The notes beneath the pieces are model-generated. The model made no database searches. It saw only the letters and a list, made by a program, of their open reading frames with translations, and was not told the origin of the DNA. A DNA stretch of 64,000 nt from Siphonodentalium dalli (Eukaryota > Mollusca > Scaphopoda > Gadilida > Siphonodentaliidae), in the NCBI GenBank assembly GCA_032622095.1, contig CP136064.1, forward strand, positions 170,136,310 to 170,200,309. Reading direction: 5' to 3'. Made by a program: the position numbers and the translations under genes. Shown here in pieces: positions 21,102 through 34,169 of this stretch; position 1 is the first letter of the stretch; each line of letters begins with the position of its first letter.

Positions 21102-21963
21102 GTAAGGTATCTCCCATTTAGCCTGATATAGGCCTATGCTAGGGTTCCAAAGTACAGCCCAAAATAATAGTGTAGGAAGAATTGTCAGCTCAAAATTAAA
21201 ACAACCAGCAGTAGCTTGGTAAATCCCTGTATAACGATTCCATATAATCCATCCGTCTGGAAATAAGTCACCGTTTACTATAAACCTTTATGCTACACAC
21301 AACCGATTATCCGTACATAGAACAGTTCGATGAACTGCGTGTTGTCTAAAGTATTTGCAACACTTTTCATTGTCCAACACACTCGGAAAAGGGTACAATG
21401 TAGCTTTGGAGAAGAATTCTTCCGCTTTACTTGAGTTATAAATTATAAAATACCTAGCCCCCAAATGGAGCCGCACAGTAAATAATTTGTCTTCCAACAG
21501 ATTTGGCAGGCATGTGTGATGTTTGTGTTCGAAGTTTCAATGTGGTGAAACACAACGATGTAATCATTCATCGAAACTGCCTTCGCCTGTTTGCACTTTG
21601 TGAATATCCATCCCCCTGACTGTATTTGCACATTGCCAGTCTTCTGAATACAAAAAAAACCAGTCTAATTTCCCACACACGACTGGACCATTTTGAGTAG
21701 AATATATGTGCTGATCGTGCTCACTTCAGTTGAACGATGTAAGGGGAGCCACACTATTTATTTTATAAAATCACTGTTCTGATGTTCTGATGGTTTTCGT
21801 GGTGTATCGACCTAGTACACTGCTTCCGTTTGTCAGTTACATGACATGACTCGTAGAGGCACTCAACGTGTTAAACACGAGTCATTTCAGGATATGGTTA
21901 AAATAAAGAGAGTTAATTACATGTAGGCTCATCACTTCGTCTTTTCACAGTATATCGTTACGT

Positions 21964-22467
21964 TTAAAGGCACGTGAGGCCTTAGTTGTCGAAAATATTC
22001 ATATTTGTTCCAATCACCGTAAACAGAAAAAAACAGTAAAACGCATACAGTTTCGTTCATATATACCATGACCATCGCGTAAACAGCATGTTATCATAAA
22101 TACCTACTATATTTTACCTAAGCAAGAGCCTGATTGTGTTACAGAAGACAGCACAATGCTACTGGCTAATCACACACAAATGGCATAAACGCTCTTTATT
22201 AGTTCCATATCAGGAATTCACCCACAAAGAACGCTCTTTGTGTTTACAATCATAATATAAACAAACACCAGAAAAGTAACTTTTTATGCTTTTGTTTACA
22301 TAACAATGGTCAACCATATGACAATAACATACTGTTTATGCGATATTTCTTATTTGTATACGGACAAAGTCTGTCTACATTTTGATGTTCTTTCTGTTTG
22401 TGTCGGTTTTTTACGGTTGGAAATATTTTCACAGGATACCCACCGCCAAGGCCAACCGTACCTTTAA
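21964..22467. mobile_element. TTAA MITE, family C, copy 1
   Basis: The left end is TTAAAGGCACGTGAGGCCTTAG at 21964; the right end is ...CCGTACCTTTAA at 22467. The interior matches 52156-52651 in inverse orientation ('gcataaacagtatgttattgtcat', 'gtgtttgtttatattatga', 'ggaaatattttcac'). Confidence 0.85.
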
Positions 22468-23053
22468 AGGGGTACTGTACGCCATTTTCATTAAATTTCC
22501 GGTGACAACAACGATCTAATATCGATAATATATAGAAACATAAGTAATTTGAGTCGAAGATGTATTCTGTAAACACTCAGGTTAATAGGCTATCTTAAAA
22601 TTTAATAATTTAAAAGTTAATAATTTGATATAAATTGAATTTATGACTGGAGCCATAAAATGGCGTCAATTAAATTACGAATTACCGTAATCAAAAACAG
22701 TAATTGAGGGATACTGGATTTTAAACCGATCGCACACACGATCGCTTAAAATATTATGATGATACGGGGAGAACACTCAAGCCACTCACTGACTAGCGAT
22801 GATACAATAACTTAAATGATTATATGGGACTAGTATGCATATAATAAAACTTTTATTTGATTCATTTGGTTGAAAACTTTACAAAAATTACTCGACAACG
22901 ACAATTTGTATTTTTGCATTCCGGTAAATTTGTCATCCGTAACATGACTTCGTACTCAACATACTTTCAAATAATGGAAAAATTGTTACCTTATTCTCCG
23001 ACTCAGAGAATATAGAAACCAACAATAACATTTGGCGTACAGTACCCCTTTAA
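22464..23053. mobile_element. TTAA MITE, family A, copy 2
   Basis: TTAAAGGGGTACTGTACGCC at 22464 and its complement ending at 23053 form a 20-bp perfect inverted repeat with TTAA on both sides. The left TTAA is the same four bases that end the family C copy. Non-coding, 590 bp. A 100-bp relative lies at 5509-5608. Confidence 0.88.
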
Positions 23054-23059
23054 GCAAGA

Positions 23060-24720
23060 ATGATAAATTCGAGAATGAATATATATAGTTTAATGAAAGA
23101 TATTAAAGAGCGTTTAATTAAACGGACTTTCGTCATGATATAAGAAATACGCTTTCCATTGTCCATATTTATGTAAATATATTATCTGATGACCTTGCAA
23201 TTAAGTAATCGTTCATAATATATAAATATATGTACTGAAGACAACTTTTATCTAGATCACTTAGCGCATACTGAGTCCCGTAGTCACAATTACCTTCATA
23301 AATTACGTCAGACCCCACCCCCCCCCCCCCCCTGTTCAGGGCGCTGTAGAAAATCTTCCCCAAAGCGGATTTTGGATATGTTATACACGTAGATCTCCTC
23401 TTTCTAACGATACCAAATTTAGCTTGTTCAAGATTTTTTTCCCTATAAATTCAGCTCCGATAGCCAGACTAATTCTGCAATTTGGTTGAAAATTGGTCCA
23501 CATTTCCATCTTCCGTTTTATCTCGTACGATCTTTCAACGCACGTGGTTCATACAAGCTTCCACGTCATGTCTACGTAACTTGGAAGGAGGTAAATAAGA
23601 CAGGTTGACAAAATACAAGAACAATTTATATAACTGCATCATATGCTCTGAAAATACTTTCCATTGTCACCAGGGGGGGGGGGGGTCGCGCACAAAAATT
23701 CCATATATAGGGCGGGGGTGGGTGGGTCATTTGGACCCGGAAAAAATGTGTAAATGACCAAAAATGCAAATTTTTTCCTCCACTTAAAATCACTGTTTTT
23801 GTGCTCATGTAATCTGTTAATATCAACCATATGACACACTAGGCTATTTAAAACATACTAACCAGAACTAACTACCATTTAGGGGTGTATGTATGCTGAT
23901 GTATGTCAAAATTAATGTACCAGATTTCGACGGATGAAAAATATATTATATATATATATAAACAAATCATATAACAAACATTAAAACACAAGAACAAACA
24001 TTTATAATATGCATATCCAAGATAGCCTTTCAATTGGATGTCAAAGTGTATGTTATAGCTATACATATACACACATGTGTATCCCTTTAAGGGTTTGAAC
24101 AAAATATAAAGCTGAGTTTATATTGATGAATTCTGTGATGAATTTTGCAATTACTTTTGACAAATTTGTTTACTGATATAACATAATTATATGCTCAGAC
24201 ACGATCAGTCGACAATGCTTACATATAAGCATAATTATGAAATGATTACCATCTTCTGTTCTTAATCCACATAATGGATATTATTTGTTATCAAGATAAA
24301 CTTAATGATACAAACAAAAATAACAATTCCACTATATTCCACTGGTTTAAAACTATAAAACAAAATAACTCATACAAAAAGTTCATACTATTTGTATAAC
24401 AATATGAAAGCTTAGCCTTTTGTGATATTAATTCAACCACAATTATTCACAAGTCTAAGCAGTTCCATACTGTACAGATACATGTAGTAAGGTAGTATAT
24501 CTTGGAGTTCCAGTCATTTGACTGCCAATACATATGGTATTGTAATTATTAGTTGCTTGTTCATTATTGGTTGCTTTGATATTCAATTTAGGATATAGCA
24601 GGACAGAGCAATGTAACTATAAAAGTAGCTTTTGGTATTAAAGTCTCGACTTATTCCATATGCAACATAAAGCTAGAATATAAACATGACTAATATGAAC
24701 TTTGTTCTTGAAACTAATTA
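23060..24720. other. Repeat-rich, no gene seen
   Basis: It holds C/G homopolymer runs near 23320 and 23675. At about 23500-23680 there is a block ('tgcatcatatgctctgaaaatactttccat') that recurs in the 232-bp repeats at 25.9-26.5 kb. The rest is AT-rich and unassigned. Confidence 0.5.
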
Positions 24721-24730
24721 TAAATCATAC

Positions 24731-24870
24731 TAACCTGTATCAAACTGCACAGGTAATCTATGCAACTCTCTTGGTGCGAACTTTCTCAGAGTCACATATC
24801 TTAACTGGACAGTCTGATCCAGGATGCTTGTTCTTATAATGGGTTTCCATGTGATATCTCCGCTGGCTTT
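24731..24870 (-). pseudogene. Possible zinc-finger exon fragment
   Basis: One minus frame reads RRYHMETHYKNKHPGSDCPVK, with His/Cys spacing like part of a C2H2 finger, and stops near 24765. Another frame stays open to a donor-like CAG|GTTAGT at about 24731. Which frame, if either, is real cannot be decided. The acceptor upstream is weak. Confidence 0.25.
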
Positions 24871-24879
24871 AAACTAAAC

Positions 24880-25535
24880 TTTATACTCTGATAATAAGTT
24901 AATAATACTACCAATTCTTCACTAATATCGGTATATGTCAATCTGCACACCAACATGACATACATACATGTATTTAGACTGTGAGCTGCTGTGAGTGTGA
25001 CTTTCCTTGGGTCCCATCATACCCATGTGCAGATATATATCACAGAAATAGGGGAGATGAAATTTGTTCTACCCCTATTACTACAGTATTTCTAGTGGGC
25101 CTTGGCTATAAAACATCTTATATTATTGTTATATAAAAGAATATGAAGTTATTGAGGATATCAGGATATGTATTACCTCATAATTATTATGTTTTATGGC
25201 ATTATGCCCAATGTTTTTAAGTGCGTGCATTCAGCATTTCCACATTTTATACTAATAGAATTATCTCCGTTTAGAGCAGTTTAGAGGTTTATTAAAATGC
25301 TGGGAATAGTATTAAATAATAAGAAACGGAACAATTCTTTGCTAGGCTATGATTTGGTTTATATTTTATGTTTTTTGTAAGATTTTGGGGGGTGGGTCCC
25401 AAAAATTGGGTGGGAAAAAAAGGAAAAAAATTGCAGGTAGAGGGGTGGTGGGTCCCCGAGAGGGGCAAAAACATTTTTTTCGCCCTATATATGTAAAAAA
25501 AAATCCGCGACCCCCCCCCCCCCCCCACCCCCCCT
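24880..25535. other. No gene seen
   Basis: AT-rich. It ends in long G and C runs (25385-25535) that produce a low-complexity open frame on each strand; I do not call these. Confidence 0.5.
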
Positions 25536-25539
25536 TGTT

Positions 25540-26490
25540 GTCACAGCCATTTTCGTTCAGGATTCATTTTTTTCCGCAAAAAAAAAACCCTCTTTATTGC
25601 TACCATATCAGGAATAGATTAATACGGAACGCTCTTTTCCAGTGGTTGCTTTGTTTCGGAAGCGGATATTATTAGGTTATTTCGGAGCTATAAGTGGCTT
25701 TAAATTAACACACTATTGAAGGTGATTTTTCAGTAATTTAAGTCAACTAGCTTCTGCCGTGGTACTTGACTAAACAGGATTGGTCAGCGCCTCGTGCTGC
25801 ATTTACAACTAAAATATCTTTATGCCTAAACTGGCAATTTTCTTTTATGTGCACCACTGCATGTGCTGCAATATAACTATACTGTGTATGCAGTTCTGCA
25901 AATTGGTTCACATCTTCATTATACCGTGTGATCTTTAAGTTTAAGCGCGCGTGACTCCTTCGATCGAGCTTCCAAATTATATCTATGACAAATTATACAA
26001 GGACTTTTGCTAAACCTGCATCATATGTTCTGAAAAATACTTTCCATGGCTGGGCCATTTTCGTTCACTCTTCCGCATACTAGTGAAAAAAACGCTCTTT
26101 ATTGCTACCATATCAGGAATCATATTATTCATTATACCGTGCGATCTTCAAACGGGCATGGCTCATTCAAGCTTCCAAATTATGTCTATGTAATTCGGAA
26201 ATGAGGTATCAGACAGATTGACAAATACAAACTATTGATATACCTGCATCATATGCTCAGAGTGAAAAATACTGTCCATGGCTCGGCCATTTTCGTTCAC
26301 TTTTCCGCATACACGTGAAATAAACGCTCTTTATTGCTACCATATCAGGAATCATATATTCATTATACCGTGTGATCCTCAAACGGGCATGGCTCATTCG
26401 AGCTTCAAAATTGTGTCTACGTAATTCAGAAAAGAGGTATCAGACAGATTGATAAATACAAACTATTAATATACCTGCACCATAAGGTTG
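25540..26490 (+). repeat. ~232-bp repeat family
   Basis: 'ggccattttcgttca', 'cgctctttattgctaccatatcaggaatc', 'cattataccgtg' and 'gaggtatcagacagattga' recur with a period of about 232 between 26052 and 26284. A more diverged partial unit starts at 25546, and a related block lies at 23500-23680. Confidence 0.8.
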
Positions 26491-26494
26491 GCGT

Positions 26495-28460
26495 AGATCG
26501 TCATAGACTGGGGTATTACTCTTAGATTTCGTACGTACTTTGTACCGTAACACGATGACATCATCACGCGTCCGTGTAAAGTGATAAGTGTTCGCACATT
26601 TTGAAATCTAACTCGATTCGCATTGAATTTAGCATTCATATACGGAAATGTGCAATGTATTCAGTGAATTGGAAATTAATCACAATAAATTTGGGGACAT
26701 TAGCTTCATTTATCGTTGTTATTCTGGAAACGAGCTTGGTAATCATCAAAATTAGGGGTTGATTTGGAATTGATTGGATCCAGGTATGATTTCACTAAAA
26801 TGTTGTTTTGTATTGAAGTGGTGACATTGAGATCATTGACACTTTGATGTTGAAATGGAAACGTTGTGATAAATAGACACTAGATCGATTGCATGTATTA
26901 CGCACAGTAGTAAAATGTATAATAATTATAGAAAACAAATATCATAATTCAGAATTTAAGTAAATGACTTAATGAGTAGGAGGAATGGGTTAGAAAATAT
27001 GTCACATTGTTGGGTATTCTTTGGTTAGCCATATAAGAACCAAGGGAAGCTGTGTTAGCTCTTATCTGATTGTTAATAATAACTTTGCATCACATTGAAG
27101 TGATTTTTATATGAAAAGCAGTCATTTGGAACGAAATAAAAAAAATTATAAGTTGAAAAGCATGCAAGCAAATTAAATGCTTCACTTGAGATAAGGCCTC
27201 GAAGAAAATGGGATAGTGTCCTTAAATCATGTAATAATTTGAGATAAACTTACCCTTTACAGCTGCCCTTTATGCAATAAAAATACCTCAATTGTCCAAT
27301 ACTTGAGTGTATCGGTATACTATAGGCAATTAGGCCTAATTAACAAATAACCCCCTCTCCAAATAAATAAAAATACTGTTGTGGCTTTTTAATATTATCA
27401 TATTGTAATAAATTTGTTGGAGGAGCCTTGATATACATTGGACAGGTAATATTTAAGCACTAATCGGTACAAACCATTCTTATCCTTATCCCACTGAAAA
27501 AATGCACAATTTTAAAATGACCAATCATACAGACATTTGGACCCACCAAATGTTAGTTGAGGGATAAAATCTGCTGTTGTGTTGTTTAGGTGGATCTTTG
27601 TCTGCAATTTTAATAACAAGAGTTATGAATCTCGTTTGTTTTGGGGACAAAATAAAATAAAACTATTATACGTGTGACTAATATATCCCTGGAAATTTAT
27701 GAACAGAATATTCACCCCACCGCAATCCACTTGAAATTTAAAATTTGAGCAGAAGTTCCCGTATGGTATATGTGCCGGCCAGATTATTCATCACACCCGC
27801 AATCCACTTGAAATTTAAAATTTGGGCAGAAACTTCCTGTGGAGGCAAGGGTAGTGCGAATTTGGATATTTTGATCAAATCTACGAAATCGAATCGGATC
27901 ATACCCGTGTTGCATTCTCAATTAGGCAAGTTTTGTCAATGATTAGACGATTTGTGAAACGTTCTATGAACTTCAATGAAGTTCCAACATGAAATATGTT
28001 GCGATCAATGGTCGTTCACGATACTAACTCCATTTAACTACCTCTGTTCATGCTGAATGATTAAATCGCCAAATAAAAACCAACCTTGAAATAATACATT
28101 TGGCACATCAAACTCCAAGTGCCTACGAATCTCCTCGGGGTCTGTCGATCCTCTCAGTGTCATGCTCTTTATCAATGTTTGGGGAGTAAGTCGCCATGAC
28201 TTTTACCCCTTTCACATAATATCATTCATGTATAGATTAACGCAAATTAATGAATTCAGTGTTAAAGTTATCCTTGACGTTAGTGTAAACATATTTTATT
28301 GCATAATATTGCAACGGGATAGTCGTATATATACCGCTCGTTATAACAGTTGTTGTAGAATAGCTCCTTGAACTGTTGAACCGATTCGGTGGAAACAATG
28401 TGATAAACTATTCCAGTTTGTAATAATCACTCTGGGAAAAGAAATATTTTCGCACTTCTT
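26495..28460. other. No gene seen; one 79-bp doubling
   Basis: Apart from two copies of 'ccgcaatccacttgaaatttaaaattt' at about 27719 and 27798 (period 79), I see no structure or coding motif here. Confidence 0.5.
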
Positions 28461-28466
28461 TGACAA

Positions 28467-28911
28467 TTATGTTCTTTTGCATATTATGCTTGTGTCCACG
28501 TGTTCCTTTGTGGAGTATGTCTTCAAAAACACACATCTGTTATAAAATCCGTGTGTTAGCTTGTACACTTCTATCAGATCTCCCCGATTTCGCCTGTATC
28601 TGAGAGACATGAGGCCACATTTCACAAGGCGATTATGATATGACAGATTCCAGAATTTAGCTATCATTTTGGTAGCTCGCATTGGTCATATTATATTGCC
28701 CGCGAATGTTATATAGATGTATACTGCTAACGACGTTTCCGTATTCCAAAATAGGCCGTATTAATGTTTTTATCAGCATTGTCATTATGTCTTTCCTTTT
28801 ATGATGCTCTTTATCTGATATCTTATTGTCCATAGTTTGCGTTGTCATGTCAATGGAAATTGATATATAGCAAAATCTGTTTGGCGTCAGCATATTTTCA
28901 CGAGCCAACAA
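28467..28911 (-). pseudogene. Non-LTR RT C-terminal fragment
   Basis: The upstream frame (28911-28657) carries LIKTLIRPILEYGNVV. The next frame (28682-28467) carries RATKMIAKFWNLSYHNRL and GLMSLRYRRNRGDLIEVYK. This is the thumb/connection region that follows the catalytic core in CR1/jockey-type RTs. The catalytic region is missing and a frameshift separates the two halves. Confidence 0.75.
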
Positions 28912-28919
28912 ACAAGCAT

Positions 28920-29600
28920 TATAATTGTGAAAATCAGTAATAAAATATTTGTATGCAAAATGTCATTGTGCCCCTTTTCGACTTAGAATCTGCTGATAAT
29001 TGTGTTGTTTTTATTTCTTTGGTGGGGGTATATACCTCCATTAACTTTGCACAGTTGAACTTGTTTATATTGGCCAAGTGTCTTGAAAATATCTAAAACA
29101 TTGAGGGCATAACCTACATTTTATTCACAAAGCAAGAAAGATTGTATGAATTGGGAATTTTAGGATCAGAAAAAGTTGATTTTCTTTTGAAAACAAATTG
29201 GGCATTAGTCTTGAACTTAGTATTTTTGTTCTTCTGATTTTTAACATCTATCATAAATTATATATTTATTCCGTGCTTGTAGCAAATTGTGAGTTTTTCA
29301 CCTACCTCTCACGTGACGTGGTTGGAATGGTTATTATCATCTGGGAACTGCACGTAAATCCGACTCTCGTATTGACATGATTTATTGTTTATGTCTACTT
29401 TTATTTGAATTATTGTTGTGCGTTGTTTATAAACACTAACTGTGTCTTCCATCGGAAAAATAATATATATATAATTTATTGAAAAAAATTAAATCCAATT
29501 TGGATTTTATGATTTCAATTTTACCAATAAATAAATGATTAATAGAGGATACTAAATTTCAATGTCTTTGGATCGCATTTGGAGTCTTCAGATGCATGGT
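28920..29600. other. No gene seen
   Basis: AT-rich sequence with no feature I can support. Confidence 0.45.
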
Positions 29601-29606
29601 GGTGGA

Positions 29607-30580
29607 TTATTCTTCTAGGTCGTGGGTAAATCTATGTTCGGATAGATGCAAGTCCAAAGTTTCGGTGAAATGTGTCAGTGTTGGTGATACAACTACATAG
29701 TTAGGTAGTTTGTTCCATTCTGTACACACTCGTTGTGAGAATGTGAATTTCCTTACGTTTTTAGTTTTCTGACTAACTTGCAGTTTGAAACAGTGACCCC
29801 GAGTTGCTCCGTAGGTATTGTATGTGAAACATTGTGTAGAATCCATGTTGTATAAGCCCCTCAAAATTGTGTATGTTTCCACCAGGTCTGCTCGCATCAG
29901 CCTGTATTTTATCGAAGGTAGATTTAGTATTAAGAGTCTCGTGCCATAGCTATGTTTCTTTAGACTGGGTACCATAGTTGCTCTTCTCTGTAAACTCTCC
30001 AGCTTATTTAGTAATCTGACAAAGTGGTTTCCACGCTACGTTACAGTATTCTATGATCGGTCTAACCATAGTTATGTAGAGTTTCTTAAAAACGGATGAG
30101 TCGATATCGCTGAATGTCCTATTTATGATTCCCAGTTTCTGATTTGCCTTTGCGACAATATTTTCAACTTGGATATTAAATTTTAATTTATTGTCAAACA
30201 TAACACCAAGATCACGTTCACATTCAGATTTCACGACAGGTGGTCTATGCACACTGTCCGTCATTCGGTAAGGGATCTCGGGTTGTATCCAAAGTGTAGC
30301 ACATGGATTTTTGCCGCATTGAAATGTATTTGCCATTTAGCAGACCACTGGCATACAATACAGAATCTCTGCATTTCTGCATATCCGATCGTAGTGTATT
30401 TACAATTAACCTTGTATCATCTGCAAATATTTTGCATAGACAATCAACGTTTTCTGGTAAGTTGATGAAAATATAAAAATAAGCAGGTCCTGAAACACTT
30501 CCTTGAGGAACACCACTAGTTACATTTTGCCATGACGAATGTGTTGAGTTTAGGCGCACACACTGCTTTCTATCTGACAA
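29607..30580 (-). pseudogene. Non-LTR RT fragment, copy A
   Basis: In order on the minus strand: SGVPQGSV (GxPQG block), CKIFADDTRLIV (the F/YADD catalytic box), ERDLGVMFDNKLKF, TMVRPIIEYCNVAW, KKHSYGTRLLILNLPSIKYR and ADLVETYTILRGLYN. It runs on to the RT C terminus (VCTEWNKLP). Three open frames separated by shifts at about 30245-30336 and 29975-30004. The first palm Asp and everything upstream are missing. It is a 5'-truncated CR1/jockey-like copy. Confidence 0.85.
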
Positions 30581-32307
30581 GAAACAATTTAATAAGCGAA
30601 TTTGAATGGCACATCAGCGAAAATGTATGTGAATTCTTGCTCATGTGGTCAATGTACTAACTAGTACGTTGCAGCAACACCAATATCAAGTCCCATATAT
30701 TTTAGGATTTACAACTCAAAATTAACTTTAATGTTATGTTTATTCCCCCACTTTTCGAAACTAAATTGAGAATCCATTTAGTATAGAAATGGTTAACACA
30801 ACATCTGACCCACTATGCTAGTACATGTATAAGAAACCCTGATATGATTACCTGGAAATAACAATATCTCCTTTATACAGATTTTTGATGCGCAACCCAT
30901 CTTCTTTGATGACATTAACGAGATGCGTCGTATCACTAAATAAGAATGGTCTGTACTTGATGTATCCTAGAAATTGAATATTAATGTATTTGTATCAAAA
31001 TCATATCCTTTGGCATACTATGTGAGAATGTGAATTTCCTTACGTTTTTAGTTTTCTGACTAACTTGCAGTTTGAAACAGTGACCCCGAGTTGCTCCGTA
31101 GGTATTGTATGTGAAACATTGTGTAGAATCCATGTTGTATAAGCCCCTCAAAATTGTGTATGTTTCCACCAGGTCTGCTCGCATCAGCCTGTATTTTATC
31201 GAAGGTAGATTTAGTATTAAGAGTCTCGTGCCATAGCTATGTTTCTTTAGACTGGGTACCATAGTTGCTCTTCTCTGTAAACTCTCCAGCTTATTTAGTA
31301 ATCTGACAAAGTGGTTTCCACGCTACGTTACAGTATTCTATGATCGGTCTAACCATAGTTATGTAGAGTTTCTTAAAAACGGATGAGTCGATATCGCTGA
31401 ATGTCCTATTTATGATTCCCAGTTTCTGATTTGCCTTTGCGACAATATTTTCAACTTGGATATTAAATTTTAATTTATTGTCAAACATAACACCAAGATC
31501 ACGTTCACATTCAGATTTCACGACAGGTGGTCTATGCACACTGTCCGTCATTCGGTAAGGGATCTCGGGTTGTATCCAAAGTGTAGCACATGGATTTATG
31601 CCGCATTGAAATGTATTTGCCATTTAGCAGACCACTGGCATGCAATACAGAATCTCTGCATTTCTGCATATCCGATCGTAGTGTATTTACAATTAACCTT
31701 GTATCATCTGCAAATATTTTGCATAGACAATCAACGTTTTCTGGTAAGTTGATGAAAATATAAAAATAAGCAGGTCCTAAAACACTTCCTTGAGGAACAC
31801 CACTAGTTACATTTTGCCATGACGAATGTGTTGAGTTTAGGCGCACACACTGCTTTCTATCTGACAAGAAACAATTTAATAAGCGAATTTGAATGGTACA
31901 TCAGCGAAAATGTATGTGAATTCTTGCTCATGTGGTCAATGTACTAACTAGTACGTTGCAGCAACACCAATATCAAGTCCCATATATTTTAGGATTTACA
32001 ACTCAAAATTAACTTTAATGTTATGTTTATTCCCCCACTTTTCGAAACTAAATTGAGTATCCATTTAGTATAGAAATGGTTAACACAACATCTGACCCAC
32101 TATGCTAGTACATGTATAAGAAACCCTGATATGATTACCTGGAAATAACAATATCTCCTTTATACAGATTTTTGATGCGCAACCCATCTTCTTTGATGAC
32201 ATTAACGAGATGCGTCGTATCACTAAATAAGAATGGTCTGTACTTGATGTATCCTAGAAATTGAATATTAATGTATTTGTATCAAAATCATATCCTTTGG
32301 CATACTA
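29734..32307. repeat. Head-to-tail duplication of 1287 bp
   Basis: 29734-31020 and 31021-32307 are aligned base for base from 'tgtgagaatgtgaatttcc' to 'tttggcatacta', with no bases between copies. I count only about five substitutions (for example 'tcctgaaac'/'tcctaaaac', 'tttttgccg'/'tttatgccg', 'ggcataca'/'ggcatgca'). It takes in most of the RT fragment plus about 430 bp of non-coding flank, so it is not a retrotransposition event. Confidence 0.95.
30981..31867 (-). pseudogene. Non-LTR RT fragment, copy B
   Basis: Second copy of the RT fragment, inside the 1287-bp duplication. It has the same motifs (SGVPQGSV, KIFADDTRL, RPIIEYCNVAW) and the same frameshifts. It is cut short at the duplication joint, so it lacks the last part of the RT that copy A still has. 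Confidence 0.85.
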
Positions 32308-32309
32308 TT

Positions 32310-32870
32310 ACATTCTGTTGTCAAAGTTTGTGTTGTCGCTGCTCATTGTTTGCCATCTTGTTATGTACGGACAGTTGTATTGTTATTATATAGTTTACTT
32401 CATTGGTATGTATATAATAAAGACTATTATGTAAGACTTGTTACTGTTTGTCACTCTACATTCTTGTGAAGTATAGCGCCATCTTATCCATTAATGACAT
32501 TTCTCATAATTATGGCCTCATTTGTTCTGCCAATAACATGATTTGTAGTACAGAGTTTCGGAAAATTATAGCTTATCTCTTCCATGACTGGAGCTTCCTG
32601 AAATTTTGCGGAAACCATGTGCAGATGCATTCTCGTATATGCAAGTTGATAGGGAGTCACAAATAAATTAAATAATACATGGTCTAACAATATTTACATA
32701 GACCTTGTAAGCCAGTGCATTCTCTTAAATATGCGAGGCTCCCTATGGTAAAAGAGAAGGCACTGGCACAGGATCTTTAATGCTGTGCACTAAATGAAAG
32801 GGTTAATTGGGTATCGTTTCCATCATACACTGACATTGCTATAGCTTATAAGACTAATACAAATATAGAC
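32310..32870. other. No gene seen
   Basis: Unassigned AT-rich sequence. Confidence 0.4.
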
Positions 32871-32874
32871 TCAC

Positions 32875-32939
32875 ACTCTAAATCATCTTCTTCCTCACTT
32901 GAACTTGAATCAATATACTTTTTGTTCACCTGTAAATAT
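32875..32939 (-). pseudogene. Acidic exon fragment (KKYIDSSSSEEEDDLE)
   Basis: A clean acceptor (CATATTTACAG) precedes 65 nt encoding NKKYIDSSSSEEEDDLEC, ending at the donor T|GTGAGT. It lies 1.2 kb downstream, on the same strand, of the broken exon at 34170-34335, and may be a later exon of the same gene. Confidence 0.35.
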
Positions 32940-33529
32940 GGATGTTAGATTTATGGAATGACCAGTCTATTCAGGAGATAAATCGGTGCAGGTGCCACAA
33001 GTTAAAATGACATGTATATATATTTGAGATTGTATTTCAGTCACAAAGTAAACCACAGACAACATTGCAAAACATTTGTGACATATTTAACTCTTTTTTT
33101 TTCAATCTTTTAAATAAAGTACAAGAGTTGTGCATCAACGATGGCTGTCATTGAGTTGTTTTGCCCATAAGAGTGAATCTGTCTAACCGTGAAACACTAC
33201 AAGTTATCACATTAACTGTCATAAAAGGCTAAAAATAGACAAGCTAAGGTCTGTAAAACAGGTGAAAAAAACAAACCTGGTTTTCAAACTCAATCAAGAA
33301 ATTGTTGCGAAAAAATTATGACAGATAAAACACTTGTTATTTTAGCATATTATGAAAAACCTTATTTCTCTTTGGCAGCTCATTGTCAATGGATAATAGT
33401 TATGTTGTCATCTCAGCCAGTTTTGCTTTGCTCTGGGCTTTCATATATGACACTGTAAAAATTGAAATTTGCGATGTTTTCATTGTTTTAAAATTGCTAA
33501 AATGCGCAAAAATTATAAAACAAGAGCAA

Positions 33530-34165
33530 TAAAATAAAATACGCCTGTGGTAATTTCAACAAATGGCCATAACTCTGGCGAAAATTGCAGGGCAGAACCT
33601 GAATTCGAACTTGACTTGTATATTGTGCTAGTAAACCCACACACCAAATTTCATTTCATTCAGTTCAGACTTACTAAGGGGGGGGGGGGGGGGTGACATT
33701 AAATAATATTTAGTTCTATTTAAATTAATTTTGCCACCTTTCCCATTGAGTCAGACTGCTTCCAACTGTCTATTTGAACTATTTATCAATGACGGACACA
33801 AAATTAATCGCATGTATTTTCAACTTATAAGTTTTCACACAAAATGAACAGGTTCCCCTGGCTCCCTAGAAAAAAATGACCTTTGTAGGACTAAGTATTA
33901 TTGGGAGTGGGGTAAACAAAAATTCTGCGGCAAAATTCATTGGACGTAGGCCAGATTCTCAAGTTATTTTCATGAGACTATTCCACATACAAAATTTAAA
34001 AACAGTCAGATAAATAAAACTAAAGTTATCACCTGGAAACCAAAATAATTGGCAAATTATAAGTCGATAAGTACCATAACCCATGGCAAAAATGGGCAGA
34101 CCGAACCCAAATTCGAACTTGACCTGTATTATTGTACAGTAATTTCAACATACCAGTTTTGGCCA
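33530..34165. repeat. Diverged 'gccataactctg' repeats and a G-run
   Basis: 'atggccataactctggc' followed by 'gaattcgaacttgac' and 'acaccaaatttca' occurs at about 33560, and a weaker form at 34070-34150. It is related in wording to the 161-bp units at 19 kb. A run of about 15 G lies at 33678-33692. Confidence 0.6.
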
Positions 34166-34169
34166 GGAC

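Larger units (their letters stand above)
20336..21874. mobile_element. TTAA element, family D (1.54 kb, non-autonomous)
   Basis: TTAACACGTTGAG at 20336 is answered by CTCAACGTGTTAA ending at 21874, a perfect short inverted repeat including TTAA on both sides. Inside are a 62-nt hairpin (20461-20522), a 30-bp direct repeat 'ttgtggttgttatagctcgttatattag' at about 20631 and 20920, a basic stretch encoding PPKKKRKEV near 20700, and an acidic N-terminal exon (20982-21101). TTAA flanks and an acidic N terminus suit a piggyBac-derived element that has lost its catalytic part, but no catalytic motif remains to prove it. Confidence 0.65.

Noticed and set aside
23626-23839. Two overlapping minus-strand frames with poly-Pro
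   Set aside because: Produced by a G-run; no coding signal.
25349-25675. 108-codon plus-strand open frame
   Set aside because: Driven by G- and C-runs and poly-Lys/Pro; low complexity, no motif.
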